A stretch of DNA of 64,000 bases from Persicobacter diffluens (lineage in GTDB: Bacteria; Bacteroidota; Bacteroidia; Cytophagales; Cyclobacteriaceae). Positions 45,594 to 53,833 of this stretch are shown in pieces (the stretch's first letter is position 1; every line of letters starts with the position of its first letter). The notes beneath the pieces were generated by a model. The model was not told where the DNA came from and did no database searches. It saw nothing but the letters and a program-made list of their open reading frames with translations. The position numbers were made by a program, and so were the translations under genes. The stretch spans positions 1,178,001 to 1,242,000 of the forward strand of contig NZ_BQKE01000001.1 of assembly GCF_036244895.1 (NCBI RefSeq), read 5' to 3'.

Positions 45594-45820
45594 TTTTAAC
45601 CCGAAATATTCATGCTTAAATCCTCGTTCAGCTGCCAGGCGGAAAAAAATGAAGGAATTTTTGCTGTTTCGAGTTTTTTCCAAGGAAGCAGATGAATAAG
45701 GAGAAAGCAAGCCTGCCCATATTTGGGCTATCAGCAATTCAGCAGACCCAATCGTAATGAAAGGGCAAACAACTCCTTGTGGTAGATTTTAAAGCTAGCG
45801 GTGAATAATCCGAGTTAAAA
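45594..45820 (+). repeat. Interspersed 220-bp element, copy R6
   Basis: Starts TTTTAACCCGAAATATTCATG and ends TGAATAATCCGAGTTAAAA; these ends are inverted repeats with three mismatches. The core reads TTCAGCTGCCAGGCGG, AATGAAGGAATTTTTGCTGT, CCAAGGAAGCAGATGAATAA and GCCCATATTTGGGC. The right end overlaps the TAA stop (complement of 45815-45817) of the ndh gene. Confidence 0.82.
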
Positions 45821-47113
45821 GTGCACTTTGTCCAGTACCTCTCCTTTTTTTCTTCTAAAGTTCCGAACGATCAATCGGTTAGATCGGTCATAGTTCAAAT
45901 ATCCCCATGCCCAGTTAATAAAGGTAACCACCCGGTTACGGAAGCCTACCAATAGCATCAGGTGAACAAACATCCAGGCAAACCAGGCCATGGTGCCGGA
46001 AAATTTCCAAAAGGGCAAATCAACCACGGCGCGGTTCCGGCCAATGGTGGCCATCGTTCCTTTGTCTTTGTATTTGAACGGCTTAAGGTTTTTGCCTTTG
46101 GCCAATCGGTTAAAGTTCTTGGCCAAATAGGATCCTTGTTGCATGGCCACGGATCCTAGCATAGGCAGTCCGCGGTTATATTTTTCCGTTTGCATCAAAG
46201 CGACATCTCCCATCGCCCAAATATCCTGGCTATCTTTTACCTGACAGTTTTCATCGACGATAATGCGGTTTCCGGCGCCTATTTTTTCGGCTTGAATGCC
46301 CTCTACCGGAGCGCCCATTACCCCGGCGGCCCATATTAGGGTTTCAGCAGGAATTTCCCGGTCAGCAGTGGTAACGGTTTTGCCATCATAATCTTTCACC
46401 AGAGTGTCCACCCAAAGGTTAACCCCCATGCCTTCTAAGAATTTCAGGGCTTTTTGAGAGGCTTGCTTACTCATGGCAGCCAGTAGGCTTGGGGCAGCCT
46501 CTATCAGGTGAATCTCCATATCCCGAAGGTCCAGGTCCGGATAGTCCGTGGGCAAAACGTGCAATTTTAGCTCAGCCAACGCACCGGCTAATTCAACACC
46601 TGTCGGGCCTCCGCCCACAATCACAAATGTCATTAATCGCTTTTGCTCGGCAACATCCTGGGCGTATAATGCCTTTTCGAAATTCTGGAGAATCATGCTG
46701 CGTAAATCCAGCGATTGCGTCAGGCTCTTCATCGGCATGGCATTGGCTTCCACATTTTTCATTCCAAAATAATTGGAACGGGCGCCGGTAGCCATCACCA
46801 AATGGTCATATCTCAAATCTCCAATAGAGGTGCGGACAATTTTTTGCTCTTCATTTACCTCTTGAATTTCTGCCATTCTGAAATGGAATCGTTTCTTATT
46901 GGCGAAAGTTTTTCGAAGTGGGTAGGCGATGGAGTCGGGTTCTAATCCTGCGGTGGCTACCTGATAAAGGAGGGGTTGGAAGGTGTGGTAGTTGTGGCGG
47001 TCAAGCATAACGACCTGATAATGTTCAGTGTCGATGTTTTTGGCAAGGTTAAGTCCGGCAAATCCTCCGCCGAGAATCACGACTCGGGGCAGAGATATCT
47101 CTGGGATATTCAT
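45815..47113 (-). CDS. ndh: Type II NADH dehydrogenase (NADH:quinone oxidoreductase)
   Basis: The 432-residue flavoprotein has the FAD loop VVILGGGFAGLNLAKNI, the NADH loop FVIVGGGPTGVELAGALAEL, AAGVMG and the second FAD motif IWAMGDVALMQ. The C-terminal part (FAWMFVHLMLLVGFRNRV) is amphipathic and anchors it to the inner face of the membrane. It passes electrons from NADH to quinone without pumping protons. It is convergent with the SQR-like gene, and its stop codon lies within the end of repeat copy R6. Confidence 0.93.
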   Translation of the reverse strand: MNIPEISLPRVVILGGGFAGLNLAKNIDTEHYQVVMLDRHNYHTFQPLLYQVATAGLEPDSIAYPLRKTFANKKRFHFRMAEIQEVNEEQKIVRTSIGDLRYDHLVMATGARSNYFGMKNVEANAMPMKSLTQSLDLRSMILQNFEKALYAQDVAEQKRLMTFVIVGGGPTGVELAGALAELKLHVLPTDYPDLDLRDMEIHLIEAAPSLLAAMSKQASQKALKFLEGMGVNLWVDTLVKDYDGKTVTTADREIPAETLIWAAGVMGAPVEGIQAEKIGAGNRIIVDENCQVKDSQDIWAMGDVALMQTEKYNRGLPMLGSVAMQQGSYLAKNFNRLAKGKNLKPFKYKDKGTMATIGRNRAVVDLPFWKFSGTMAWFAWMFVHLMLLVGFRNRVVTFINWAWGYLNYDRSNRLIVRNFRRKKGEVLDKVHF

Positions 47114-47242
47114 ATTGATTGTTCTTAAAAAGGGTGTTTGTTTTGTCCCGCAATTTCTTTCTTTATTTGTTAATTAACAATACGACAGAAATAAATCCCC
47201 TTTTTAGGGCATTACAAATAATAGAATGGAGTCTTTTGGAAC

Positions 47243-48046
47243 CTAGGGTTGCACCGGCACTTCCAGAGCTGCCATAAATTGCTTAAAGTTCTGAACGTAA
47301 CTTAGAATACCCGTCCAAATGCTTTCCTCCAGCATACTACTTCCGCCCATAAAATTGGGGGGAATGTTATAAATGAAATTCAAACTGAAATTTTGTACCA
47401 AGGTTTCCTCATTACCTATGGGCTGGTAAAGTGTAATGATATAGGACTTCTCTGAAGTTTTATGTAATAGCACGCGCCCGAAATCATAATTCTCCTGCAG
47501 ATAAACCTTGTTTGCCTTTTGGTTGAGCAATTGTAGAAACTTAAGCAATGTTTCGTCCTCTTTTGGTCTCTCCGGAAAGTTCAAACGGAACTTAAACTCA
47601 GGTTCCATGATCCCGCCATATAATTGAAAGTTTAAAGAGTCAATCTGGTGGATGGTATTGTTGGGCAATAGAGCCTGAATGGTGCCCGGGTCCGCCAGTA
47701 AATCCGGATTGATCTGCGCTATATTGGTGGGAATTTCAAATGCCACCCGACTAAGTAAAATATAATATTTCCCTGTATCTTTTTGAATTATCTGATCCCG
47801 ATCCATTAACTGGATAAGCTGGCGGCTCAGGTCCTTTTCTTTGAAATTTTTTGGGAATATTACCTCTCCGCTCTTATTGAACAATAACATTTTTCCCTGA
47901 ACCCCATTGTTCAGCAGCCAATCGGTATCTGCCGCGAATTGGATTGAGTTTTCTTTTCTGAGTTTCGGGAAGTTTTCAGCATGACCATTTTCAACTATCA
48001 AAAGGCCAAGACTGATCAGGAATATAAGTCTGTTGAAAAAATTCAT
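47243..48046 (-). CDS. Secreted protein of unknown function
   Basis: The 267-residue product has a Sec signal peptide (FLISLGLLIVENGHAE). The mature part is mixed alpha/beta without cysteine clusters; recognisable pieces are FRLNFPERPKEDETLLKFLQ and FSLNFIYNIPPNFMGGSS. I do not recognise a family. The gene lies upstream of ndh on the same strand with a gap of 129 bases, so read-through into ndh is possible. It is divergent from the pnt operon. Confidence 0.7.
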   Translation of the reverse strand: MNFFNRLIFLISLGLLIVENGHAENFPKLRKENSIQFAADTDWLLNNGVQGKMLLFNKSGEVIFPKNFKEKDLSRQLIQLMDRDQIIQKDTGKYYILLSRVAFEIPTNIAQINPDLLADPGTIQALLPNNTIHQIDSLNFQLYGGIMEPEFKFRLNFPERPKEDETLLKFLQLLNQKANKVYLQENYDFGRVLLHKTSEKSYIITLYQPIGNEETLVQNFSLNFIYNIPPNFMGGSSMLEESIWTGILSYVQNFKQFMAALEVPVQP

Positions 48047-48356
48047 GAAAATCGCTTAGTTTCCAAACTGGATTATTTTTTGAAAAAACAACGCAAATTA
48101 GAGGCCTAACGCGCATCCGCCAATCAAATGATAAAAAAAAATCAAAAAAAAATCGGTCGGAATTTTACTTGTAATGGGAGGTGGTAAAGGCTTGGGATTG
48201 AGTGTTATGCAAAAATCACCTCATTATCTTGCTGTTTTTTGCTAATAAGTCAGAAAATTAGGCAAATAACGGTAGTTGTTCTAAAAAGTTTCAATTTTAA
48301 AGGAATGATTCACATTATTTACTATTGTTTCAAAAAGTTAACAAGTCTGTTGTTTT

Positions 48357-48373
48357 CATAACAACCGTTTGTA
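48357..48373. promoter_or_regulatory. LacI-operator-like site upstream of the transhydrogenase operon
   Basis: CATAACAACCGTTTGTA contains ACAACCGTTTGT, which matches its reverse complement at 10 of 12 positions. It shares CAACCGTTTG with the susG-like site and 14 of 17 bases with the site at 6765. Its TTTG (48368-48371) could serve as a -33 box with TAATTCGC (48393-48400). The rest of the gap 48047-48494 shows nothing else I can name. Confidence 0.4.
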
Positions 48374-48494
48374 CCTGTGGCTATGAATGCCGTAATTCGC
48401 TTAAGTTTTCTACATAAATTACTCATGTAGGGAATAGGGGAGTTTCCCCATCAACAGTGCTTTTATTATTAGAAACATATCATCCAGCAATTCT

Positions 48495-49610
48495 ATGCGT
48501 TTTGGAATTTTGAAGGAATTGACAGAGAAACGAGTGGCCATCACTCCTGACTTTGTCAAGAAATTAGTAGCTCAGAAACATGAAGTTGTTTTTGAGAAGG
48601 GCTGCGGAGCAAATTCAGCCCTGGCGGATGTACTTTTTGAGGAAGCAGGTGCTCAGGCATCTGATCGTACGGAAGTTCTTTCCTCTTCTGATGTCATTAC
48701 CACTATTTTGCCACTGGCCACAGAGGAGCTTTCCAATGTGAAAAAAGGAGCGGTATTGATCTCTCAATTTCAGCCATTTGCACAAGCAGAAGTTTGTGAA
48801 ACCTTGGCGAATCATGGTCTTACAGGTTTCAGCCTGGACATGATCCCTCGCTCTACCATTGCACAGTCTATGGACGTATTGTCTTCCATGGCTTCGATTT
48901 CAGGCTATAAGGCGGTGCTGACTGCCGCTAATTATTTGCCACGTTATATGCCGATGTTATCCACTGCAGCTGGTACTATTCGCCCGGCCAAGATGTTGGT
49001 GTTGGGTGCCGGAGTAGCAGGTCTTCAGGCTATTGCTACTGGTCGTCGTTTGGGCGCAGTAGTGGAGGCTTTCGATACGCGCGCAGCAGCTAAGGAAGAG
49101 GTATTGTCGTTGGGAGCGAAGTTCGTGGAGGTTGAAGGTGCTACTGATGACAGAGGTGCCGGAGGTTATGCCGTAGAGCAAACCGAAGAGTACAAAAAAC
49201 GTCAATCAGAATTGATTTTCGATAAAGTATCTAAAGCGGATATCGTGATCACCACTGCTCAGCTTCGTGGTCGTCCGGCTCCTCTTTTGGTTAACGAAGA
49301 CATGTTGAAAGCCATGCCTGATGGGGCGGTTTGTGTGGATTTGGCCGCTACTACCGGAGGTAATGTGGCTTTCTCTAAGCATCGTGAGATTGTTAAGCAG
49401 CATGGAGTGACCATTATTGGTAATTCAGAGCTTTCTGATGATGTGGCAGAGCATGCTTCTCAGCTATTCAGCCGAAATGTAGAGAACTTCCTGAACGTAT
49501 TCTTGTCAGAAGAAGGCCTTACCTATGATTTCGAAAATGAAATTATCGGGGATTCTTGTATTGTATACCAGGGCGAAGTGCGTTATGGCGCTCCTGCTTT
49601 GACTAAATAA
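48495..49610 (+). CDS. pntAA: NAD(P) transhydrogenase alpha subunit, NAD-binding part (PntAA)
   Basis: The 371-residue soluble domain I binds NAD(H). It starts MRFGILKELTEKRVAITPDFV, like alanine dehydrogenase and PntA, and has the Rossmann loop VLGAGVAGLQAIATGRRLGA ending in VEAFDTR. The QTEEYKKRQ piece corresponds to the domain I loop that covers the nucleotide site. In this split form the membrane part of PntA is encoded separately by the next gene, 10 bases downstream. The complex exchanges hydride between NADH and NADP+ driven by the proton gradient. Confidence 0.95.
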   Translation: MRFGILKELTEKRVAITPDFVKKLVAQKHEVVFEKGCGANSALADVLFEEAGAQASDRTEVLSSSDVITTILPLATEELSNVKKGAVLISQFQPFAQAEVCETLANHGLTGFSLDMIPRSTIAQSMDVLSSMASISGYKAVLTAANYLPRYMPMLSTAAGTIRPAKMLVLGAGVAGLQAIATGRRLGAVVEAFDTRAAAKEEVLSLGAKFVEVEGATDDRGAGGYAVEQTEEYKKRQSELIFDKVSKADIVITTAQLRGRPAPLLVNEDMLKAMPDGAVCVDLAATTGGNVAFSKHREIVKQHGVTIIGNSELSDDVAEHASQLFSRNVENFLNVFLSEEGLTYDFENEIIGDSCIVYQGEVRYGAPALTK

Positions 49611-49620
49611 TTGAAACAGT

Positions 49621-49932
49621 ATGGACGTAATATTAAACTTCATCGCTGAAAACTTGCCAATGATCACCATCTTGACTTTGGCAACTTTTGTAGGAATAGA
49701 GATTATCGCTAAGGTTCCTACTGTTTTGCACACTCCATTGATGTCCGGATCCAATGCGATCTCCGGTGTTGTGGTGATTGGTGCTATATTATTGATCCGG
49801 GATGCAAAACCGGATGAGTATTTGACTTTGATTATTGGCTTTTTGGGTATTGCATTAGCCATGATTAACGTGGTTGGTGGTTTTGCGGTGACCAACCGTA
49901 TGTTGGAAATGTTCAAAAAGAAAAAGAAATAA
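49621..49932 (+). CDS. pntAB: NAD(P) transhydrogenase alpha subunit, membrane part (PntAB)
   Basis: The 103-residue protein has three to four membrane spans (about 13-31, 46-62, 68-90) and the PntA membrane pattern HTPLMSGSNAISGVVVIGA. It ends in a lysine-rich tail (FKKKKK). It forms the proton channel with the spans of PntB. The gene is coupled to pntAA in front and pntB 36 bases behind. Confidence 0.95.
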   Translation: MDVILNFIAENLPMITILTLATFVGIEIIAKVPTVLHTPLMSGSNAISGVVVIGAILLIRDAKPDEYLTLIIGFLGIALAMINVVGGFAVTNRMLEMFKKKKK

Positions 49933-49968
49933 GCGGACATTTTCATTACGCTTTTAAGAAATACAATA

Positions 49969-51399
49969 ATGGAAAGACATATCACAGACTTTTTATACTT
50001 AATCAGTATTGTCGTTTTCATCTTCGGGATGAAAGGACTTTCCAGTCCGGCCACTGCACGTAAAGGTAACTTGACCGCTGCAGCAGGTATGGGATTGGCT
50101 ATTTTAATCGCCTTGTTTTCCCCTGCAGAGGGAAGCTTTGATAACCATATTTGGATTATCGCAGGTATGGTTGTCGGTTCGGCTATCGGTTTGGTTTCTG
50201 CCAAGCGTGTAGCGATGACCAAAATGCCGGAGATGGTATCCCTTTTCAACGGTTTGGGTGGTGCTACCGCGATGTTGATCGGTTTTATCGAACTGAAGAA
50301 TTACCAGCCAGCGGTAATCTCTACCGTTAAATCGTTATTGTCTAATGGCGAAGCAGCAAGCTTGATGAACGGAGAGGTTTTCTCCTCCATTTTTGCATTG
50401 ATTATCGGTGCGGTTTCTTTCTCCGGTTCTTTGATCGCCTGGGGTAAATTGAATGGTTCTCTTCGCGACAACATCAAATTGCCAGCCCCTCAGATTGTGA
50501 ACTTAGTGACTTTGACGGCTATCATTGCGCTATCGGTAATGATCATGAATGGGGAGGAAATGAACTTCGCCTTACTATTGATCCTGACTGTTCTAGGTTT
50601 ATTCTATGGTGTAGCATTCGTTTCTCCAATTGGTGGTGGTGACATGCCGGTAGTGATTTCTCTTTTGAACTCTTTCACCGGAGTAGGTGCCGCAGTAGCC
50701 GGTTTGATTTACGGTAACAATATTATGATCATCGGTGGTATCCTGGTAGGTGCATCCGGTACCATTTTGACCGTATTGATGTGTGAGGCCATGAACCGTT
50801 CTTTGATTTCGGTAATTGTGGGTGGATTAGGTTCTTCCGGAAGTTCTTCGGGATCTGATCGTGAGGAAGTAGTAAAAGAAGCTACTCCTGCCGATTTGGC
50901 GATTCAATTGAAATATTCTGAGCGTGTAGTGATCGTTCCTGGTTACGGTTTGGCCGTAGCACAGGCGCAGCACGTTTGTCATGAATTGGAGCAGTCTTTG
51001 GAGGCTGAAGGTGTTGATGTAAAATATGCGATTCACCCGGTGGCTGGTCGTATGCCTGGTCACATGAACGTATTGTTGGCAGAGTCTGATGTAGATTATG
51101 ACAAGTTGATGGAGCTGGAGCCTGCGAATGACGCCTTTAACAATACCGATGTTGTATTGGTAATTGGTGCGAATGACGTAGTAAACCCTGCAGCCAAAAC
51201 GGATACGGGCTCTCCTATTTATGGAATGCCTATTTTGGACGTTGAACAAGCCAAAAACGTAATTGTATTTAAGCGTTCGATGAGCACAGGTTATGCCGGT
51301 ATTCAGAACCCATTGTTCTTTGGTGAACGTACCAAAATGCTTTTCGGTGATGCAAAAGCTTCTCTGGGTAAATTGAAAGAAGAATTAAACAATGCATAA
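49969..51399 (+). CDS. pntB: NAD(P) transhydrogenase beta subunit
   Basis: The 476-residue protein has about nine membrane spans (residues 1-270) and the soluble domain III that binds NADP(H), seen as VIVPGYGLAVAQAQHVCHEL and VAGRMPGHMNVLLAE, then VLVIGANDVVNPAA and KRSMSTGYAGIQNPLF. It is the last gene of the pntAA-pntAB-pntB operon and would supply NADPH for biosynthesis. A strong terminator follows. Confidence 0.96.
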   Translation: MERHITDFLYLISIVVFIFGMKGLSSPATARKGNLTAAAGMGLAILIALFSPAEGSFDNHIWIIAGMVVGSAIGLVSAKRVAMTKMPEMVSLFNGLGGATAMLIGFIELKNYQPAVISTVKSLLSNGEAASLMNGEVFSSIFALIIGAVSFSGSLIAWGKLNGSLRDNIKLPAPQIVNLVTLTAIIALSVMIMNGEEMNFALLLILTVLGLFYGVAFVSPIGGGDMPVVISLLNSFTGVGAAVAGLIYGNNIMIIGGILVGASGTILTVLMCEAMNRSLISVIVGGLGSSGSSSGSDREEVVKEATPADLAIQLKYSERVVIVPGYGLAVAQAQHVCHELEQSLEAEGVDVKYAIHPVAGRMPGHMNVLLAESDVDYDKLMELEPANDAFNNTDVVLVIGANDVVNPAAKTDTGSPIYGMPILDVEQAKNVIVFKRSMSTGYAGIQNPLFFGERTKMLFGDAKASLGKLKEELNNA

Positions 51400-51426
51400 T
51401 TCGGACAGCATCCGATAAAAATATAG

Positions 51427-51460
51427 AAAGCCGGAGGATTTTCCTTCGGCTTTTTTTTTA
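51427..51460 (+). terminator. Rho-independent terminator after pntB
   Basis: AAAGCCGGAGGA pairs with TCCTTCGGCTTT (one G-U pair) and is followed by nine T residues. Confidence 0.85.
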
Positions 51461-51507
51461 ATCAAAATTTGAGGGGCAGATGCCATAATTTCACATTGCA
51501 GCCTTTT

Positions 51508-51712
51508 TTAAGCCCGAAATATTCACTAAGTCAATTCAAAACACTCACTGCAAGCTATTACTGTTTTTTGTTTTTAATAGCCCGAATTTGGGTGGGCTTG
51601 CTTTCTCCTCCTTCAACTGCTTCGTTTGAAAAAATGCTAAATGTGGGACTATTTCTTCATTTTCCCGGCTTGCAGCTAATCGATCATAAAGGCTTGCATA
51701 ATTCGTATAAAA
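51508..51712 (-). repeat. Interspersed 220-bp element, copy R7
   Basis: Inverted copy from TTAAGCCCGAAATATTCACT to TGCATAATTCGTATAA. It keeps TAGCCCGAATTTGGGTGGGC, TTGCTTTCTCCTCCTTCAAC and TTGCAGCTAATCG; the inner stem reads GGGA/TCCC. It lies about 110 bases behind pntB in the gap 51400-51858. The 101-codon frame that crosses it is not conserved in other copies. Confidence 0.75.
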
Positions 51713-51786
51713 GGCAAAAAAATAGAAAAGAAACGATTTTACGCCATTATATGCCTTACGTAAGATTTATTTAAATAATTCTTATA

Positions 51787-51794
51787 TATTTTTG
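51787..51794 (+). promoter_or_regulatory. Possible promoter of the beta-propeller gene
   Basis: TATTTTTG matches TAnnTTTG; TTTA at 51766-51769 stands 17 bases upstream as a weak -33 box. The leader would be about 60 bases. Confidence 0.4.
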
Positions 51795-51858
51795 TGGTCA
51801 GACGATAATAATTGAAGAAATTTCGTTCTTAAATAAGATCCAAAAATCACTTTTGTAT

Positions 51859-53556
51859 ATGTACGGAAAATTTGTCTTTCCAACGCTCCTGAGCATTTTA
51901 TTGATTACTTCCTCTCTTTTTGCACAAACCAAGTCGGTTGATTCCTTTTTAAATGGGAAGCAAAAGGTTTATGGGGCCACCGTTTCTGCAGGAGGAAATG
52001 TGATGGTCTATGTAAGTAATTATAAGAAAAAGAAGACTATTGAGCTCTTCGAAGTCACTAAAAATGAAAATGGCAAGTGGGGAGAGCCAATTCGCCTGAC
52101 CAACCTAAGTAATAAATTTGAAATTATTACTGATCCTTTTATTTCTTATGATGCTAATTTTTTACTGTTTTCCGCCATCGAAAAAGGGGGAGCCAGTTAT
52201 GATATTTACTTTAGTGAAAGAAGAGGTTCGGTTTGGCAGACGCCCCGTCCGGTAGGAGGTGAAGTGAATACCTGGAAGGTGGAAGGATCTCCTTCCCTTA
52301 GCCTGGATGGTAAGCAATTATATTTCCTGAGAGATGAATTTGGTGACCCCGAAAAAGGGAGGACACAGCTTTATGTGGCCGACTGGGCCGGAGATGCCAG
52401 TTATAACAACGTTCGACTGCTAAAAGGAAGCTTTAATGAGCAAAATGTTAAACGGCCTATTTTATATCGTGGGGGAAATGTGATCCTAATGTCATTGCAA
52501 AAGGATAATAAGATTGGGGGCTATGATGTGAATTACACTTATCAACTCGAGGACGGGACTTGGTCGGATCCATTGCCCCTGGCCTTTATGAATACACCCA
52601 AGGATGATTTTTTGGCCGGATTACCCGTTACGGGTGAGGCGGTTTATACCACTGTCGACCAGGAGTTATTTCAAATAGAAATTCCGGAATCTATACCCGC
52701 GACCCCTTTGGTTTTGATGAAGGGTTATTTGAGGGATCGAAAAGTAGGGATGCATGTGGATGCGGTGGTTCGTCTGATAGAGGTGGGGTCTAATAAAGAA
52801 GTTTTGGTAGGTAGGAATAATCCTACTGATGGATTTTACTCCATTATTGCACCAGTGGGGAAAAAGTACAAATTGAATTTCTTTTCAAAAAATCATGTGG
52901 AGTTTGATACTTTGCTGGATTTTAGCGGCATTCAAACTTTTGTACAGTATGATCAAAATATTGAAATGACTTCAGAGGTTTTGGTCCAATACGCTTTACA
53001 GGATTTGAATAGTTTACGCCCTACCAGTGGGGAGATTCGCATTTTTACCGGTAATCAGTTGATTCATTCCTCTTATTTTGAGGCGGGTCAGCAACCTCAG
53101 CAAATCCCATTGCCGTTGGGGTATAAATATCAGTTTGAAATCATTTCCAATACCTGTCAACCCTATCGGGGGATTATCAATTTTCAGGATAGTAAGCGAT
53201 ATCCCGCCATTTTTGAGAAAAAGATTCGGATGAGAAGGAAGCTTCAGGAGATTTATTTTGAAATTCTGACCCCGGAGGGGGAGAAGCCGAAGGATACCAA
53301 CATACAGGTGAAAAATTTGGAAACGGACAAAGGCAGAACCTATTCTGCGGTGAGTCTGGCCTATTTGGAATATGGTTCCCGTTATCAGGTAGAGGTGATG
53401 CGACAAGATGAAGTTTTGGAAACCATGAACCTGGTAGTGGATCCGGAAGGGAAAATTTACAGGGTGAGTCAGGACTGGCAGTGGGGGCAGCCTTTGAAGC
53501 AGCAGGTTACTGCTCCGGAAGGTCCGAAAATTGAAATGAAATTGGAGCAGATTTAA
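51859..53556 (+). CDS. Secreted PD40 beta-propeller protein
   Basis: The 565-residue product (ATG at 51859; a TTG two codons earlier is in frame) has a Sec signal peptide (LLSILLITSSLFAQ). Residues about 60-260 have the TolB-like PD40 pattern (ITDPFISYDANFLLFSA, GSPSLSLDGKQLYFLRD, GYDVNYTYQLEDGTWSDPL), as found in OmpA/PD40 proteins linked to type IX secretion and gliding. The C-terminal half is beta-rich (RKVGMHVDAVVRLIEVGSNK, carboxypeptidase-regulatory-like) with no OmpA domain. Its role is unknown. The TAA stop is part of the left end of repeat copy R8. Confidence 0.75.
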   Translation: MYGKFVFPTLLSILLITSSLFAQTKSVDSFLNGKQKVYGATVSAGGNVMVYVSNYKKKKTIELFEVTKNENGKWGEPIRLTNLSNKFEIITDPFISYDANFLLFSAIEKGGASYDIYFSERRGSVWQTPRPVGGEVNTWKVEGSPSLSLDGKQLYFLRDEFGDPEKGRTQLYVADWAGDASYNNVRLLKGSFNEQNVKRPILYRGGNVILMSLQKDNKIGGYDVNYTYQLEDGTWSDPLPLAFMNTPKDDFLAGLPVTGEAVYTTVDQELFQIEIPESIPATPLVLMKGYLRDRKVGMHVDAVVRLIEVGSNKEVLVGRNNPTDGFYSIIAPVGKKYKLNFFSKNHVEFDTLLDFSGIQTFVQYDQNIEMTSEVLVQYALQDLNSLRPTSGEIRIFTGNQLIHSSYFEAGQQPQQIPLPLGYKYQFEIISNTCQPYRGIINFQDSKRYPAIFEKKIRMRRKLQEIYFEILTPEGEKPKDTNIQVKNLETDKGRTYSAVSLAYLEYGSRYQVEVMRQDEVLETMNLVVDPEGKIYRVSQDWQWGQPLKQQVTAPEGPKIEMKLEQI

Positions 53557-53772
53557 CCCGGATTATTCATGCCTTAATCCGCGTTTAGCTGCTAGTTGGA
53601 AAAAATAAAGGGATTTTTCCTATTTCGAGTTATTTCCAAGGAAGCAGTTGAATGAGGAGAAGGCAGGTTTACTCTAATTTGGTTATTAAAAATCAAAGAA
53701 TATAATTGTAATCGATAGATTGTTAGGGGTTTGGGTGGTTTGAGGAATTCAGCGGTGAATACTTCGGGTTAG
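53552..53772 (+). repeat. Interspersed 220-bp element, copy R8
   Basis: Starts TTTAACCCGGATTATTCATG and ends AGCGGTGAATACTTCGGGTTA. The core includes GGGATTTTTCCTATTTCGAG, TTCCAAGGAAGCAGTTGAAT and TTTAGCTGCTAG. The left end contains the TAA stop (53554-53556) of the gene before it. A terminator follows directly. Confidence 0.82.
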
Positions 53773-53793
53773 GGGAATTGGTTTTATACAGGA

Positions 53794-53827
53794 ACAGGTC
53801 ATCCATTTAGGGTGACCTGTTTTTTTA
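53794..53827 (+). terminator. Rho-independent terminator behind copy R8
   Basis: AACAGGTCA-T-CC pairs with GGTGACCTGTT (one bulged T), then a T run. It would end a transcript that runs through R8 and sits between convergent genes. Confidence 0.75.
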
Positions 53828-53833
53828 TGCCAT

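Noticed and set aside
51469..51774. 101-codon frame behind pntB
   Set aside because: It runs across element copy R7; the other copies do not keep this frame.
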